64,000 bases of DNA from Catenulispora sp. MAP5-51 (GCF_041261205.1 NZ_JBGCCH010000038.1:1-64000); one strand, 5' to 3'. Counted from the first letter of the stretch, positions 40,330-50,092 are shown. Program-made: numbers and translations. Notes: a model not told the origin generated them from the sequence alone.

Positions 40330-42252
40330 GTGTCCGCAAAGAAGCTCACGGCAGCCGCCGCGACAGCCCTTGCCGCAGCCACTTCTTTGGCGATGCCGGC
40401 TCATGCGAATGTCTCGCCGAAGACGTTCCCGGGGTTGAACGGGAAGCTGACTGTTTCCACTGGGGACAACCAGCTGCACTTCGTCAGCCAGGGCAGCACC
40501 ACCGCCGAGAACATGCCTTCTTCGAAGGTCGTCGACGCCGAGTGGTCTCCGAACGCCAGCCGGGTCGCCTACGTCGACCAGAACGGCAGCGTGATCTCGG
40601 CTCGGTCTGACGGCAGCGACCCGATAGTCGTGGCCGCCAACGCGGGTGCGACGCATCCCACCTGGATGAACGGCGGCAGCTTCATCGTCTACGCGGCAGG
40701 CGGCAACCTCTACCAGGTTCCGAGCCTCGGCGGCACTGCTCCGGTGGTTCTCTCTGCGGGACACCAGTCGGGCGACCAGGACTCCGCACCCCAGGGCGGC
40801 GCGAATGGGGTGCTCGCCTTCCAGCGCATAGATGGCAAGAGCCACGTTTCCGGGGTCTGGATCTACAACGGCTATACCGGAGGCGCGGGGTTCGTTCTGA
40901 ACACCGGCGGAGGCCGGAACCCCTCGCTCTCGCCGGACGCGCGCACGGTCACCTTCTCCATGCCGGACACCCAGTACCCGAACCCGGGTCTGCAGATCTT
41001 CACCATTGGCGTCGACGGCCAGAATCGCACGCAGCTGACCAATGACCAGGGCTCGAACGTCAAGAACGACCGCCCCGTGTGGTCGCCGGACGGCCGCACC
41101 ATCGCCTACGCCAACGCCATCAACGGCGAGATCATGACCATCGCGCCGGTCAAGGGGGCGCCGGAGACCCCGATCAGCCCGCTCAACGGCCGCCTCAGCT
41201 GGCAGCCCGCGGCGAACATGCAGCAGCCGCCCTCCGCCGACAACCCGGTCAACCTCGTCGAGCGCCTCGACGGGGCCGACCGCATCGAGACCGCGGTGCA
41301 GATCTCGCACTGGTCGTGGGATGCGGTCGCGTCGAACCCGCCGGCTTCGCGGCAGGCTGACATCGCGGTCATCGCGCGTCAGGATGTGCCCGCCGACGCG
41401 CTCGCGGGTACCGCGCTGGCCCGGCAGCTCAAGGGTGGCAAGGGCCCGCTGCTGCTCACTGAGACCAGCGGCCTGGACCCGCGCACGCTCGCCGAGTTGA
41501 AGCGCACGCTGCGGCCGGGTTCGTACGTGTACGTGCTCGGGCAGACGCAGGCCATCTCCCAGCACACGTTCGACCAGATCGCCGCCGCTGGCTTCCGGCC
41601 GTCGCGTATCGGTGGGCAGGACCGGTTCGAGACGGCTGTCGACGTCGCCGAGACCATCGTGCCGACCTACACCCACGACCCGGTGACCCTGTTGGCCGCG
41701 ACCGGTCTGGACTTCCCGGACGCGCTGGCGGCCGGTGCCGTGGCGGCGTCGCGGCCGAACACCGTCGTGGTTCTCACCAACGACAAGAAGATGCCGGCGG
41801 CGACGTTGAACTACCTCAACGCTTTTCCGCAGCGCACTGTCATCGGGGTCGGCGGCCAGGCCGTGACGGCTCTGAACTCGGTCCACATGGCGGCGACTTC
41901 GGCGGCCGGCAGCGACCGGTTCGTGACCGCCTCGCTTGTCGCGCGCAAGTTCTTCGGCGGGCCGCAGGTCGTCGGGATCGCGACCGGGTACAAGTTCCCG
42001 GACGCGTTGGCCGGTGGTGTGCTGGCCGGTTCGGTTGGCGGCCCGCTGCTGCTCACCGGTCCGACCGCGCTGCCGTCGGAGACAGCCGACTATCTGCGTG
42101 ACGCCTCCGGCTCGGTCAACGACGTCATCATGTTCGGTGGTCCCGAGGTGCTCGACGAGGGCATCCAGAACCAGGTCGGCGACCTCATGGGCGATCCCAA
42201 CTCGTGGGTCTACCAGGAGAACAACCCGGCCGCGCACACCGGTCCGAGGTAA
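40330..42252 (+). CDS. Secreted beta-propeller protein with three cell-wall-binding repeats
   Basis: A 640-residue exported protein. The signal peptide (about residues 1-27, KK then a hydrophobic Ala-rich core, AHA-N cleavage) is followed by a TolB/WD40-like propeller (about 35-300, with SPDG/SPDA blades such as VWSPDGRTIAYAN) and three cell-wall-binding repeat-2 (CWB2) modules (about 310-625, RLDGADRIETAV, RIGGQDRFETAV, AAGSDRFVTAS). CWB2 modules anchor S-layer and surface proteins of Gram-positive bacteria to secondary wall polymers. AGGGGAGAA stands about 7 bases before the GTG start. Its function beyond wall attachment is unknown. A strong terminator follows. Confidence 0.9.
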   Translation: MSAKKLTAAAATALAAATSLAMPAHANVSPKTFPGLNGKLTVSTGDNQLHFVSQGSTTAENMPSSKVVDAEWSPNASRVAYVDQNGSVISARSDGSDPIVVAANAGATHPTWMNGGSFIVYAAGGNLYQVPSLGGTAPVVLSAGHQSGDQDSAPQGGANGVLAFQRIDGKSHVSGVWIYNGYTGGAGFVLNTGGGRNPSLSPDARTVTFSMPDTQYPNPGLQIFTIGVDGQNRTQLTNDQGSNVKNDRPVWSPDGRTIAYANAINGEIMTIAPVKGAPETPISPLNGRLSWQPAANMQQPPSADNPVNLVERLDGADRIETAVQISHWSWDAVASNPPASRQADIAVIARQDVPADALAGTALARQLKGGKGPLLLTETSGLDPRTLAELKRTLRPGSYVYVLGQTQAISQHTFDQIAAAGFRPSRIGGQDRFETAVDVAETIVPTYTHDPVTLLAATGLDFPDALAAGAVAASRPNTVVVLTNDKKMPAATLNYLNAFPQRTVIGVGGQAVTALNSVHMAATSAAGSDRFVTASLVARKFFGGPQVVGIATGYKFPDALAGGVLAGSVGGPLLLTGPTALPSETADYLRDASGSVNDVIMFGGPEVLDEGIQNQVGDLMGDPNSWVYQENNPAAHTGPR

Positions 42253-42274
42253 CCCTCCAGACACCCGCTTCTGC

Positions 42275-42307
42275 AAGGGCGACGACGCTTCCGGCGTCGT
42301 CGCCCTT
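42275..42307 (+). terminator. Terminator of the cell-wall-binding protein gene
   Basis: A 14-bp perfect stem (AAGGGCGACGACGC) with loop TTCCG, followed by TTTC. Confidence 0.85.
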
Positions 42308-42365
42308 TCGGCTACCCAGAGTTACCACCCACCCGAACCGGCTATCCTGAGCAGTCACACAACCG

Positions 42366-42433
42366 CACCACCAACGCATCACCAACGCACCACCAACGCA
42401 CCACCAACGCACCACCAACGCACCACCAACGCA
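42366..42433 (+). repeat. 11-bp CA-rich tandem repeat in the DUF2344 leader
   Basis: Six copies of ACCAACGCACC (one variant with ATC) fill the leader of the DUF2344 gene. The stretch is almost free of T and has few G, so the transcript would be unstructured. Confidence 0.85.
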
Positions 42434-42476
42434 CCACACCGCACCACAACCCGCCCCACCGAGGAGACCCGACCCC

Positions 42477-43325
42477 GTGGCCCGCATGCCCGACGGCCCG
42501 CCCCCGCCGCCGACCGTTCAGAAGCTCCGTATCCGCTACGCCAAGCGTGGGCGGCTTCGCTTCACCAGCCACCGTGACATTCAGCGTGCCTTCGAGCGTG
42601 CGTTGCGGCGGGCGCGGGTGCCGATGGCGTACTCGGCGGGGTTCACGCCGCATCCGAAGGTGTCGTGGGCCGGAGCGGCGCCGACCGGGGTGGCCAGTGA
42701 GGCCGAGTACGTCGAGATCGGGGTCACGCGGGCGCTGGTGCCCGCCGAGTTGGCCGCCGCTTTGGACGGGTCGCTGCCGGCTGACCTGGACATTCTGGAG
42801 GTCGTGGAGGCCGCGACGCCGAACCTGATGGAGCGGCTGGAGGCCTCCGTGTGGGAGATCCGGCTGCCGGGGGTGGCGCCGGAGGAGGCGGCCGCGGCGG
42901 TCGCCGCTTTCGACGCGGCGGGGGAGGTGCTGGTCGAGCGGATGACGAAGAACGGGGTGCGGACGTTCGACGCGCGGTCGGCCGTCGCCGGGATCCAGGC
43001 CGGGGCGGTGAGCTCGGACGACTCCGGGGGGCTCGGCGTTTCCGCTGGTCAGGGCGGTGTCGGCGAGGGTGACGGGCATGACGATCGACCCTGTGCGATA
43101 CTGCGACTAGTCGTGCGGCACCTGACACCCGCCGTGCGGCCCGACGACGTCCTGACCGGACTCGGTCGTGTGGCAGGCCTGGTGCCGCCCGTCCCGCCCC
43201 AGGTGACGAGGCTGGCGCAGGGGCCGCTGCGGGACGGATCCGACGCGACGCCGACCAGTGTGAGCGTGGAGGCGCTGTCCGATCCCCTGGATCCGGACCG
43301 GGCCGCCGCGGGGTCGGCGGCTTAG
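42477..43325 (+). CDS. DUF2344 (TIGR03936) radical-SAM-linked protein
   Basis: A 282-residue protein recognised by its opening LRIRYAKRGRLRFTSHRDIQ and the motif AYSAGFTPHPKVSWAGAAPTG. It is the regular partner of TIGR03960 radical SAM proteins and of RNase E in actinobacteria, sometimes as a fusion; function unknown but probably RNA- or translation-linked. GAGGAG lies 10 bases before the GTG. An insert-like Gly-rich segment (SSDDSGGLGVSAGQGGVGEGDGHDD, about 180-204, here given only by its ends and character) splits the C-terminal domain. It sits upstream of rne as normal but is separated from its radical SAM partner. Confidence 0.88.
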   Translation: MARMPDGPPPPPTVQKLRIRYAKRGRLRFTSHRDIQRAFERALRRARVPMAYSAGFTPHPKVSWAGAAPTGVASEAEYVEIGVTRALVPAELAAALDGSLPADLDILEVVEAATPNLMERLEASVWEIRLPGVAPEEAAAAVAAFDAAGEVLVERMTKNGVRTFDARSAVAGIQAGAVSSDDSGGLGVSAGQGGVGEGDGHDDRPCAILRLVVRHLTPAVRPDDVLTGLGRVAGLVPPVPPQVTRLAQGPLRDGSDATPTSVSVEALSDPLDPDRAAAGSAA

Positions 43326-43384
43326 GCGGTGACCGGCCGGTGACGTCGAGAGCAAGACCCAACCAGACTTCTCGTCAGGTCGGT

Positions 43385-43407
43385 GCCCGGCCCCTCTAAC
43401 GCCGGGC
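43385..43407 (+). terminator. Weak hairpin after the DUF2344 gene
   Basis: GCCCGGC / GCCGGGC arms with a 9-base loop, 60 bases after the stop; a second hairpin (CTGCCG-TAC-CGGCAG) is at 43506-43520. The 254-base rne leader shows no other feature to me. Confidence 0.35.
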
Positions 43408-43579
43408 TGCGCCGGACGGACGAGGTGAAGAGACAACAAACAGCCACCTGTGTGGCGCCGCAGAGCACCCGGATCTGTCAGGGATTCGCCGGCCGTGCCC
43501 ATCGTCTGCCGTACCGGCAGCAAGGATGAGGGTCACCGCTTCGCGTGCGCCCGGGGGGCATGACGGGAGAACCGCCCGG

Positions 43580-46500
43580 ATGCTCGACAACGAGCCCACC
43601 GGCGTCCCCGGCGAACAGCCGGACCAGACGTCAGACGCGCAGGACGCGGCCGCCACGGCCGCCACCAACGAAGGCGAGGCGCCCAAGCGCCAGCGCCGGC
43701 GGGCGGCCAGCCGCCCGGCCGGCCCGCCGCAGCCCCCGGAGCCGGGGTCGGAGACGGGGCCGCAGGCCTCGGGCTCGGACGCCGCCGCCGCGGAGCCCGA
43801 GAGCAAGCCCAAGCGGGCTCGCAAGACGGCGGCCAAGAAGGTCGCCGCCCCAGAAAACGCCCCAGAGACTGCCCCAGAGGCAGCGCCGGAGCCGGAGACG
43901 GCCGAGGCCGGGGAGAGCACGCCCGCTGCCAAGAAGACCGCGCGGACCCGGACCCGGAAGAAGGCCGCCGAGGCCGAGCCGGCCGCGTCGGCTGAGACGG
44001 CCGACAGCGCGCCCGCCGGAAAGTCGGCAGGTGGCGCCGCTGAGCAGCCCGCTGCCGAGCAGGCCGCGTCGGAGGAGTCCGACGCGGCCGCGAAGGGCGC
44101 GCGCACGCGCACCCGGCGCCGCGCCACCTCGCCCGGTACCGTCGCCGAGCAGGCTTCGAGCGGTGGCACGGAAGCGAACGCCGAGGAGGCCGCGCAGAGC
44201 GGCCGCACCGGCACCGCCAAGCGCACCCGCGCCGCCGCGGCCGACCGTGAGCAGGCGACAGCCGGCGCCGAGGCCGCCTCGGCCCAGAGCAGCACCGGTA
44301 AGAGCGGTACCGCCAAGAGCGACACCGCCAAGGGCGCCGCGGCCAGCCAGGCCGACACCGCCCAGGCCGAGACCGCCGCCCAGGCCGAATCCGCCCCCGC
44401 GGCGCGCACCCGCACCCGCCGGCGTGCCACCTCGGCCGGTACCGCCGTCGAGCAGGGCGGCGCGGCCGAGAGCGCGGCCGCCCCGCAGGGCGCCGACACC
44501 GCCAAGTCCGCCGCCAAGGCTGCGGACAAGAACGCGGACAAGGCGAGCGACCAGCCCGCCGACTCCGCCTCCCGCCCGGCCGGCCTCGCCTCGCCGTTCG
44601 CGAACCCGTTCGCGGCGCCGCAGCTCCCGGCCAAGACGGCCAAGGCCGCGCAGGCCCAGGAGGCTCCGGCCGAGGCGCCCGCCAAGTCCGAGACCAAGGC
44701 TGAGACGAAGGCCGAGACCAGGGCCGAGTCCCAGGCCGAGGCCGCCGACGCCGCCGCCTCCGACACCGAGTCGGACGCCAAGCCCAAGCGCACCCGCCGC
44801 CGTGCCGCCTCCGCTCCGGCGGGTCCGCCGCGCGCGCAGGACCAGGCCGCCGAGTCCAAGCAGGACCGGCAGGACCGGCAGGACAAGCCGGACCGTCAGG
44901 ACCGCCAGGACCGCCAGGAAAAGCCGGGCCGGCAGGACCGCCAAGGCAAGGCCGCCCAGCGGCGCTCCGTCCAGGAGTCCGCCGCCGAGGCCACCACGAC
45001 CGCCGAGAGCCTGGAGAGCGCCGAGGCCCTGGAGGCCGTCGACCTCGAGAGCCTCTCCCCGGCCGAGCGGGCCCGCGCGATCATCGCCGCGCGCGCCGCC
45101 GCGCCGGCCGCCGGCGTCCTGTTCCAGGCGCCCGACCTGGCCACCGCCGCCGCGCAGAAGGCCGCCGCCAAGGCCGCCAAGTCCGAGGCGACCGAGACCG
45201 AGGCTGAAGCCGAGACCGAGGCGGAAGCCGAGGCCGAGGCCGAGCAGGCCCCGACCCGCCGCACCCGGACCCGCAACCGCAACCGCAATCGCGCGGAGCA
45301 GGCCGAGTCCGCGCCCGAGGGCGCCGAGGCCGAAGCCGAGGACGAGGGCGACGAGGACGAGGAGGGCGGCGGCTCCTCCAGCCGCCGTCGCCGCCGGCGC
45401 CGCCGCCGGGCCGGCGGGGAGTCCATGGAGCCCGGTCCGGACGACCCGCCGAACACCGTGGTCAAGGTCCGCGAGTCCCGGGTGCGCAGCCGGGACCGCA
45501 AGGGCGGCCTGGTCTCCGACGACGACGTGCAGGGCGTGCGCGGCTCGACCCGCCTGGAGGCCAAGAAGCAGCGCCGCCGCGAGGGCCGGGACACCGGCCG
45601 CCGCCGTGCGCCGCTGATCACCGAGGCCGAGTTCCTCGCGCGGCGCGAGAGCGTCGAGCGGGTCATGGTGGTGCGCCAGAGCGGCGACCGGACCCAGATC
45701 GGCGTGCTGGAGGACGGTGTGCTCGTCGAGCACTACGTCAACCGCGCGCAGTCCGCGTCCTACGTCGGCAACGTGTACCTGGGCAAGGTGCAGAACGTGC
45801 TGCCCTCGATGGAGGCGGCGTTCGTCGACATCGGCAAGGGCCGCAACGCCGTGCTGTACGCCGGCGAGGTCAACTTCGACGCGGCCGGCATCACCGGCCA
45901 CGCCAAGCGCATCGAGAGCGTGCTCAAGAGCGGCCAGGCGGTCCTGACCCAGGTCACCAAGGACCCGATCGGCCACAAGGGCGCCCGGCTGACCAGCCAG
46001 ATCTCGCTGCCCGGCCGCTATCTGGTCTACGTGCCCGAGGGCACCATGACCGGGATCAGCCGCAAGCTGCCGGAGAACGAGCGCAACCGCCTCAAGGCCA
46101 TCTTGAAGGCGGTCGTGCCCGAGCACGCCGGGGTCATCGTGCGCACCGCCGCCGAGGGCGCCACCGAGGACGAGCTGCGCCGCGACGTGGAGCGGCTGTC
46201 CGCGCAGTGGGAGGAGATCCAGCGCAAGGCGAAGTCCTCCGCGAGCTCGGCGCCGACGCTGCTCTACGGCGAGCCGGACCTGACCGTGCGCGTGGTGCGC
46301 GACATCTTCAACGAGGACTTCAGCAAGCTGATCGTCTCCGGCGACCAGGCCTGGGACACCATCCGCGAGTACGTCGGCGGGGTGGCCCCGGACCTGGCCC
46401 CGCGCCTGGAGCGCTGGACCTCCGAGCAGGACGTCTTCGCCGTGCACCGGGTCGACGAGCAGCTGGCCAAGGGGCTGGACCGCAAGGTCTGGCTGCCCTC

Positions 46501-47605
46501 CGGCGGCTCGCTGGTCATCGACCGCACCGAGGCGATGGTCGTGATCGACGTCAACACCGGCAAGTTCACCGGCTCCGGGGGCAACCTGGAGGAGACGGTC
46601 ACCCGCAACAACATCGAGGCGGCCGAGGAGATCGTCCGCCAGCTGCGGCTGCGCGACCTCGGCGGCATCATCGTGATCGACTTCATCGACATGGTCCTGG
46701 AGTCCAACCGCGACCTGGTGATGCGCCGCCTGCTGGAGTGCCTGGGCCGGGACCGGACCAAGCACCAGGTGGCCGAGGTCACATCGCTGGGCCTGATCCA
46801 GATGACCCGCAAGCGGGTGGGCCAGGGCCTGCTGGAGGCCTTCTCCGAGACCTGCGACAAGTGCAACGGCCGCGGCGTGCTGGTCCACATGGAGCCGGTG
46901 CCGGTCGGCCACGGCCACAGCCACGAGGACGCCGAGCGCGACGGCCGTTCGGCGGCGGGCAAGGGCGGCGGCAAGCAGGGCGAGTCCCGCGCCGACGGCG
47001 CCCAGGGCGCCGAGCAGGACGACCACGAGGGCGGCCGCAACCGGCGCAAGCGGCGCAAGTCGCACGGTCACGCCGACCGCCAGCAGCACTTCGACCCGCA
47101 GTACGACGTCGACGGCGTCCCGGATGACTTCCAGGACTTCGCCGACGGCGAGCACGCGCAGGCCGGTCCGGTCACCGTGACCAAGGTGGCGCGGGTGGCC
47201 GCGGCCGACGGCGCCGGGGACGAGGAGGCCGCCGAGCTGTCCGAGGCCAGCGAGGTCGAGCACATCCCGAGCCACGAGCACGTGGTGGCCCCGGTCGTGA
47301 CCTCCGGCGACGTGGTCGCCGCCGAGGAGGCCGACGTCACCGAGCGGCTGGCCACCGGCGACGCGCAGGCGCACACCGTGTACGCCCCGCACGCCGGCGG
47401 CGACGCCAGCGCCGCGGTGGCGGACCGCGAGGAGACCGAGGCGGAGGCGTCCGGGCAGACCGGCACCGTCGCCGTGGCGGTCGCCACGGAGCCGGCGGAG
47501 GCGGCCGAGACCGCCGAGGCGGCCGGGGAGGCTCCGAAGCGGCGCGGCCTGCGGGTCCGTCGCGCGGCCAAGCGTCCCGCCGGCCCGCCGGCGGCGCACA
47601 ACTGA
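43580..47605 (+). CDS. rne: Ribonuclease E/G
   Basis: Endoribonuclease for mRNA decay and rRNA/tRNA maturation. The 1341-residue product matches the size of Streptomyces RNase ES. The catalytic core begins at about residue 690 with an S1 domain (SYVGNVYLGKVQNVLPSMEAAF region) and has the metal-binding Asp990 (VIDVNTGKF) and Asp1034 (VIDFIDM) and the zinc-link Cys1092/Cys1095 (CDKC). The first ~680 residues are a disordered Ala/Glu/Lys/Arg arm with KRTRRRAAS-type blocks, and a shorter acidic arm follows the core; these arms are the partner-binding scaffold in Streptomyces. I took the ATG at 43580 (MLDNEP, homologous start) over 43526. A strong terminator follows. Confidence 0.96.
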   Translation: MLDNEPTGVPGEQPDQTSDAQDAAATAATNEGEAPKRQRRRAASRPAGPPQPPEPGSETGPQASGSDAAAAEPESKPKRARKTAAKKVAAPENAPETAPEAAPEPETAEAGESTPAAKKTARTRTRKKAAEAEPAASAETADSAPAGKSAGGAAEQPAAEQAASEESDAAAKGARTRTRRRATSPGTVAEQASSGGTEANAEEAAQSGRTGTAKRTRAAAADREQATAGAEAASAQSSTGKSGTAKSDTAKGAAASQADTAQAETAAQAESAPAARTRTRRRATSAGTAVEQGGAAESAAAPQGADTAKSAAKAADKNADKASDQPADSASRPAGLASPFANPFAAPQLPAKTAKAAQAQEAPAEAPAKSETKAETKAETRAESQAEAADAAASDTESDAKPKRTRRRAASAPAGPPRAQDQAAESKQDRQDRQDKPDRQDRQDRQEKPGRQDRQGKAAQRRSVQESAAEATTTAESLESAEALEAVDLESLSPAERARAIIAARAAAPAAGVLFQAPDLATAAAQKAAAKAAKSEATETEAEAETEAEAEAEAEQAPTRRTRTRNRNRNRAEQAESAPEGAEAEAEDEGDEDEEGGGSSSRRRRRRRRRAGGESMEPGPDDPPNTVVKVRESRVRSRDRKGGLVSDDDVQGVRGSTRLEAKKQRRREGRDTGRRRAPLITEAEFLARRESVERVMVVRQSGDRTQIGVLEDGVLVEHYVNRAQSASYVGNVYLGKVQNVLPSMEAAFVDIGKGRNAVLYAGEVNFDAAGITGHAKRIESVLKSGQAVLTQVTKDPIGHKGARLTSQISLPGRYLVYVPEGTMTGISRKLPENERNRLKAILKAVVPEHAGVIVRTAAEGATEDELRRDVERLSAQWEEIQRKAKSSASSAPTLLYGEPDLTVRVVRDIFNEDFSKLIVSGDQAWDTIREYVGGVAPDLAPRLERWTSEQDVFAVHRVDEQLAKGLDRKVWLPSGGSLVIDRTEAMVVIDVNTGKFTGSGGNLEETVTRNNIEAAEEIVRQLRLRDLGGIIVIDFIDMVLESNRDLVMRRLLECLGRDRTKHQVAEVTSLGLIQMTRKRVGQGLLEAFSETCDKCNGRGVLVHMEPVPVGHGHSHEDAERDGRSAAGKGGGKQGESRADGAQGAEQDDHEGGRNRRKRRKSHGHADRQQHFDPQYDVDGVPDDFQDFADGEHAQAGPVTVTKVARVAAADGAGDEEAAELSEASEVEHIPSHEHVVAPVVTSGDVVAAEEADVTERLATGDAQAHTVYAPHAGGDASAAVADREETEAEASGQTGTVAVAVATEPAEAAETAEAAGEAPKRRGLRVRRAAKRPAGPPAAHN

Positions 47606-47611
47606 CCGGCA

Positions 47612-47643
47612 GGTCCGGCCGGGCGCCTGCGCCCGGCCGGACC
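47612..47643 (+). terminator. rne terminator
   Basis: A 15-bp perfect GC stem with a minimal loop, 7 bases after the stop, extendable by CCGGC/GCCGG. Confidence 0.8.
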
Positions 47644-47658
47644 CGCCGGGGCCTCAGT

Positions 47659-47688
47659 TTGACCCGCAGGCGCGGACTTCCGTACCCT
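47659..47688 (+). promoter_or_regulatory. rplU-rpmA promoter
   Basis: TTGACC, 18-base spacer, TACCCT. The predicted transcript has a leader of about 200 bases before rplU, in which I see only short hairpins (e.g. GCAGGGCCCCTGC around 47725). Confidence 0.65.
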
Positions 47689-47893
47689 TGAGCTTCGGCA
47701 TGCGATACGCGTGCCCGGCATCCGCAGGGCCCCTGCGCAAGCAGACGCGGCCCGGATGATGATCGGCTCGATGGGTCGTCAGTCCGTACCTCGCAAGAAG
47801 TGCCGGACGCTCGTGACCAGCTGCTGAGTTGGTCGTGAGTAAGGCAGTAGACCTGATCGACCCACAGTCGACGAGAAGAGAGTGAGTTTCGCG

Positions 47894-48214
47894 GTGTACG
47901 CGATCGTCAAGAGCGGCGGACGGCAGCACAAGGTGGCTGTCGGCGATGTCGTCGAGGTGGACCGCCTGCCCAAGGTCCCGGCCGGCCAGGAAGTGGAACT
48001 CTCCGCGATCCTGCTCGTCGACGGCGACGCCGTCACCTCCGACCCGTGGGTCCTGGAGGGCGTGAAGGTCAAGGCCGAGGTGGTCGAGGAGACCAAGGGT
48101 CCGAAGATCCACATCCTCAAGTACCGCAACAAGACCGGTTACCGCGTGCGTCAGGGCCACCGCCAGAAGCACACCCAGATCAGGATCACCGCCATCGACG
48201 GCGGCAAGAAGTAA
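47894..48214 (+). CDS. rplU: 50S ribosomal protein L21
   Basis: A 106-residue large-subunit protein binding 23S rRNA. It opens [18 protein letters not shown] and closes with the L21 signature [16 protein letters not shown]. The GTG at 47894 matches the homologous N-terminus; a GTG at 47882 is in frame but sits against the AGAAGAG ribosome-binding site. rpmA follows after 14 bases. Confidence 0.97.
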   Translation: MYAIVKSGGRQHKVAVGDVVEVDRLPKVPAGQEVELSAILLVDGDAVTSDPWVLEGVKVKAEVVEETKGPKIHILKYRNKTGYRVRQGHRQKHTQIRITAIDGGKK

Positions 48215-48228
48215 AGGGCGGCTGAGAC

Positions 48229-48486
48229 ATGGCACACAAGAAGGGCGCATCGTCCTCCAAGAACGGCCGCGATTCCAACGCCCAGCGCCTCGGCGTGAAG
48301 CGCTTCGGCGGCCAGAACGTCAACGCCGGCGAGATCATCATCCGCCAGCGCGGCACCCACTTCCACCCCGGCCTGAACATGGGCCGCGGCAAGGACGACA
48401 CCCTGTTCGCGCTGGCCGCGGGCAAGGTGGAGTTCGGCACGCTGCGCGGTCGCCGCGTCATCTCGATCGTCCCGGCGGCTGAATAA
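48229..48486 (+). CDS. rpmA: 50S ribosomal protein L27
   Basis: An 85-residue ribosomal protein at the peptidyl-transferase centre. Starts [24 protein letters not shown], the standard L27 form without the Firmicutes N-terminal extension, so no Prp-type processing is needed. AAAGGGCGG stands 10 bases before the ATG. Confidence 0.97.
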   Translation: MAHKKGASSSKNGRDSNAQRLGVKRFGGQNVNAGEIIIRQRGTHFHPGLNMGRGKDDTLFALAAGKVEFGTLRGRRVISIVPAAE

Positions 48487-48514
48487 CCACCGCCTGGCAC
48501 GACACTGCTTGAGG

Positions 48515-48546
48515 GAAGCGGGCCGGGGAGATCCCCGGCCCGCTTC
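48515..48546 (+). terminator. rpmA terminator
   Basis: A 15-bp near-perfect stem (GAAGCGGGCCGGGGA) with a minimal loop, followed by TTCGTGTTGT; obgE then has its own transcription signals or relies on read-through. Confidence 0.85.
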
Positions 48547-48589
48547 TTCGTGTTGTAGGACCCATACGCAACGTTAGGAGGCGCTGACC

Positions 48590-50092
48590 ATGGCGACATT
48601 CGTCGATCGTGTGAAGCTGCACGTCACGGCCGGGAACGGCGGCCATGGCTGCGCCTCGGTCAGGCGCGAGAAGTTCAAGCCGCTGGGCGGCCCCGACGGC
48701 GCCAACGGCGGCCGCGGCGGGGACATCGTGCTGGTGGTGGACCCGAACACGAACTCGCTGCTGGACTACCACTTCTCCCCGCACCGCAAGGCCGGCAACG
48801 GCAAGCCCGGCGGCGGCGACTTCCAGACCGGCTCCAACGGCGCCGACCTGGTGCTGCCGGTGCCCTCCGGCACGGTGGTCAAGGACTCCTCCGGCGAGGT
48901 GGTCGCGGACCTGGTCGGCGGCGGCACCCGCTTCGTCGTCGCGCAAGGCGGAGTCGGGGGCCTGGGCAACGCGGCGCTGGCCACCTCCAAGCGCAAGGCC
49001 CCCGGCTTCGCGCTGCTCGGCGAGCCCGGCGACGACGGCGAGTTCACCCTGGAGCTGAAGTCGGTCGCCGACGTCGCCCTCGTGGGATACCCCAGCGCCG
49101 GCAAGTCCTCGCTGATCGCGGCGATGTCCGCGGCCAAGCCGAAGATCGCCGATTACCCGTTCACCACCCTGGTCCCGAACCTGGGCGTGGTCAGCGCCGG
49201 GGAGTCGGTCTACACCATCGCCGACGTGCCCGGCCTGATCCCCGGCGCCTCCGACGGCAAGGGCCTGGGCCACGAGTTCCTGCGGCACATCGAGCGCTGC
49301 GCGGTGCTGGTGCACGTCCTGGACTGCGCCACGCTGGAGAGCGACCGCGACCCGATCTCCGACCTGGACGTCATCGAGGCCGAACTGCGCGCCTACGAGG
49401 CCTCCCGCGACGAGAGCGAGTGGGGCATGTACGGCAAGCTGTCCGAGCGGCCGCGCCTGGTCGTGCTGAACAAGACCGACATCCCCGAGGGCAAGGACCT
49501 GGCCGACATCGTGCGGCCGGAGCTGGAATCCCGCGGGCTGGCCGTGTACGAGGTCTCCGCGGTGTCCCGCGCGGGCCTGCGCGAGCTGTCCTTCGTGCTG
49601 GCGAAGATCGTCGAGGAGGCGCGGGCGAACCGCGTCGAGCCGGAGCCCGAGCGCATCGTCATCCGCCCGAGGGCGGTCGACGAGATCGGCTTCACCATCG
49701 CCTACGACGCCGACGAGGACGCCTACTTCGTGCGGGGCGACAAGCCCGAGCGCTGGGTGCGCCAGACCGACTTCAACAACGAGGAGGCCGTCGGCTACCT
49801 CGCGGACCGGCTCAACAAGCTCGGCGTCGAGAACCAGCTGGTCAAGATGGGCGCCAACGAGGGCGACACCGTGGTCATCGGCGACGGCCCGCGGGCCGTG
49901 GTCTTCGACTGGCAGCCCTCGATCCCCACCGGCGCGCTGGGCGTCACCGCCACCGGCGGCCGCCGCGGCGAGGACCCCCGCCTGCACCTGCACGAGGAGC
50001 GGCCCACATCGCGAGACGCCGAGTATCGCAAGGCGCACCGGCGTCGCGCGGATGGGACAATCGACCTGTTCGCCCCCGGGGACGACGAGTAG
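48590..50092 (+). CDS. obgE: Obg-family GTPase
   Basis: Ribosome-assembly GTPase, in Streptomyces also tied to the onset of aerial growth. The 500-residue protein has the glycine-rich Obg fold (about 1-158), the G domain with [10 protein letters not shown] (about 165-174), DVPGLIPGA and NKTDI, and a C-terminal OCT domain (about 345-430) followed by a basic/acidic tail. TAGGAGG lies 9 bases before the ATG. proB follows after 48 bases, the usual order. Confidence 0.97.
   Translation: MATFVDRVKLHVTAGNGGHGCASVRREKFKPLGGPDGANGGRGGDIVLVVDPNTNSLLDYHFSPHRKAGNGKPGGGDFQTGSNGADLVLPVPSGTVVKDSSGEVVADLVGGGTRFVVAQGGVGGLGNAALATSKRKAPGFALLGEPGDDGEFTLELKSVADVALVGYPSAGKSSLIAAMSAAKPKIADYPFTTLVPNLGVVSAGESVYTIADVPGLIPGASDGKGLGHEFLRHIERCAVLVHVLDCATLESDRDPISDLDVIEAELRAYEASRDESEWGMYGKLSERPRLVVLNKTDIPEGKDLADIVRPELESRGLAVYEVSAVSRAGLRELSFVLAKIVEEARANRVEPEPERIVIRPRAVDEIGFTIAYDADEDAYFVRGDKPERWVRQTDFNNEEAVGYLADRLNKLGVENQLVKMGANEGDTVVIGDGPRAVVFDWQPSIPTGALGVTATGGRRGEDPRLHLHEERPTSRDAEYRKAHRRRADGTIDLFAPGDDE

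Noticed and set aside
42366-42433. Possible CRISPR array at the CA-rich repeats
   Set aside because: The units are contiguous 11-mers without spacers, and no cas genes are present.
43631-47599. A 1322-codon minus-strand frame opposite rne
   Set aside because: Repetitive Gly/Leu/Arg translation mirroring the repeats of RNase E; no independent start signal or domain.
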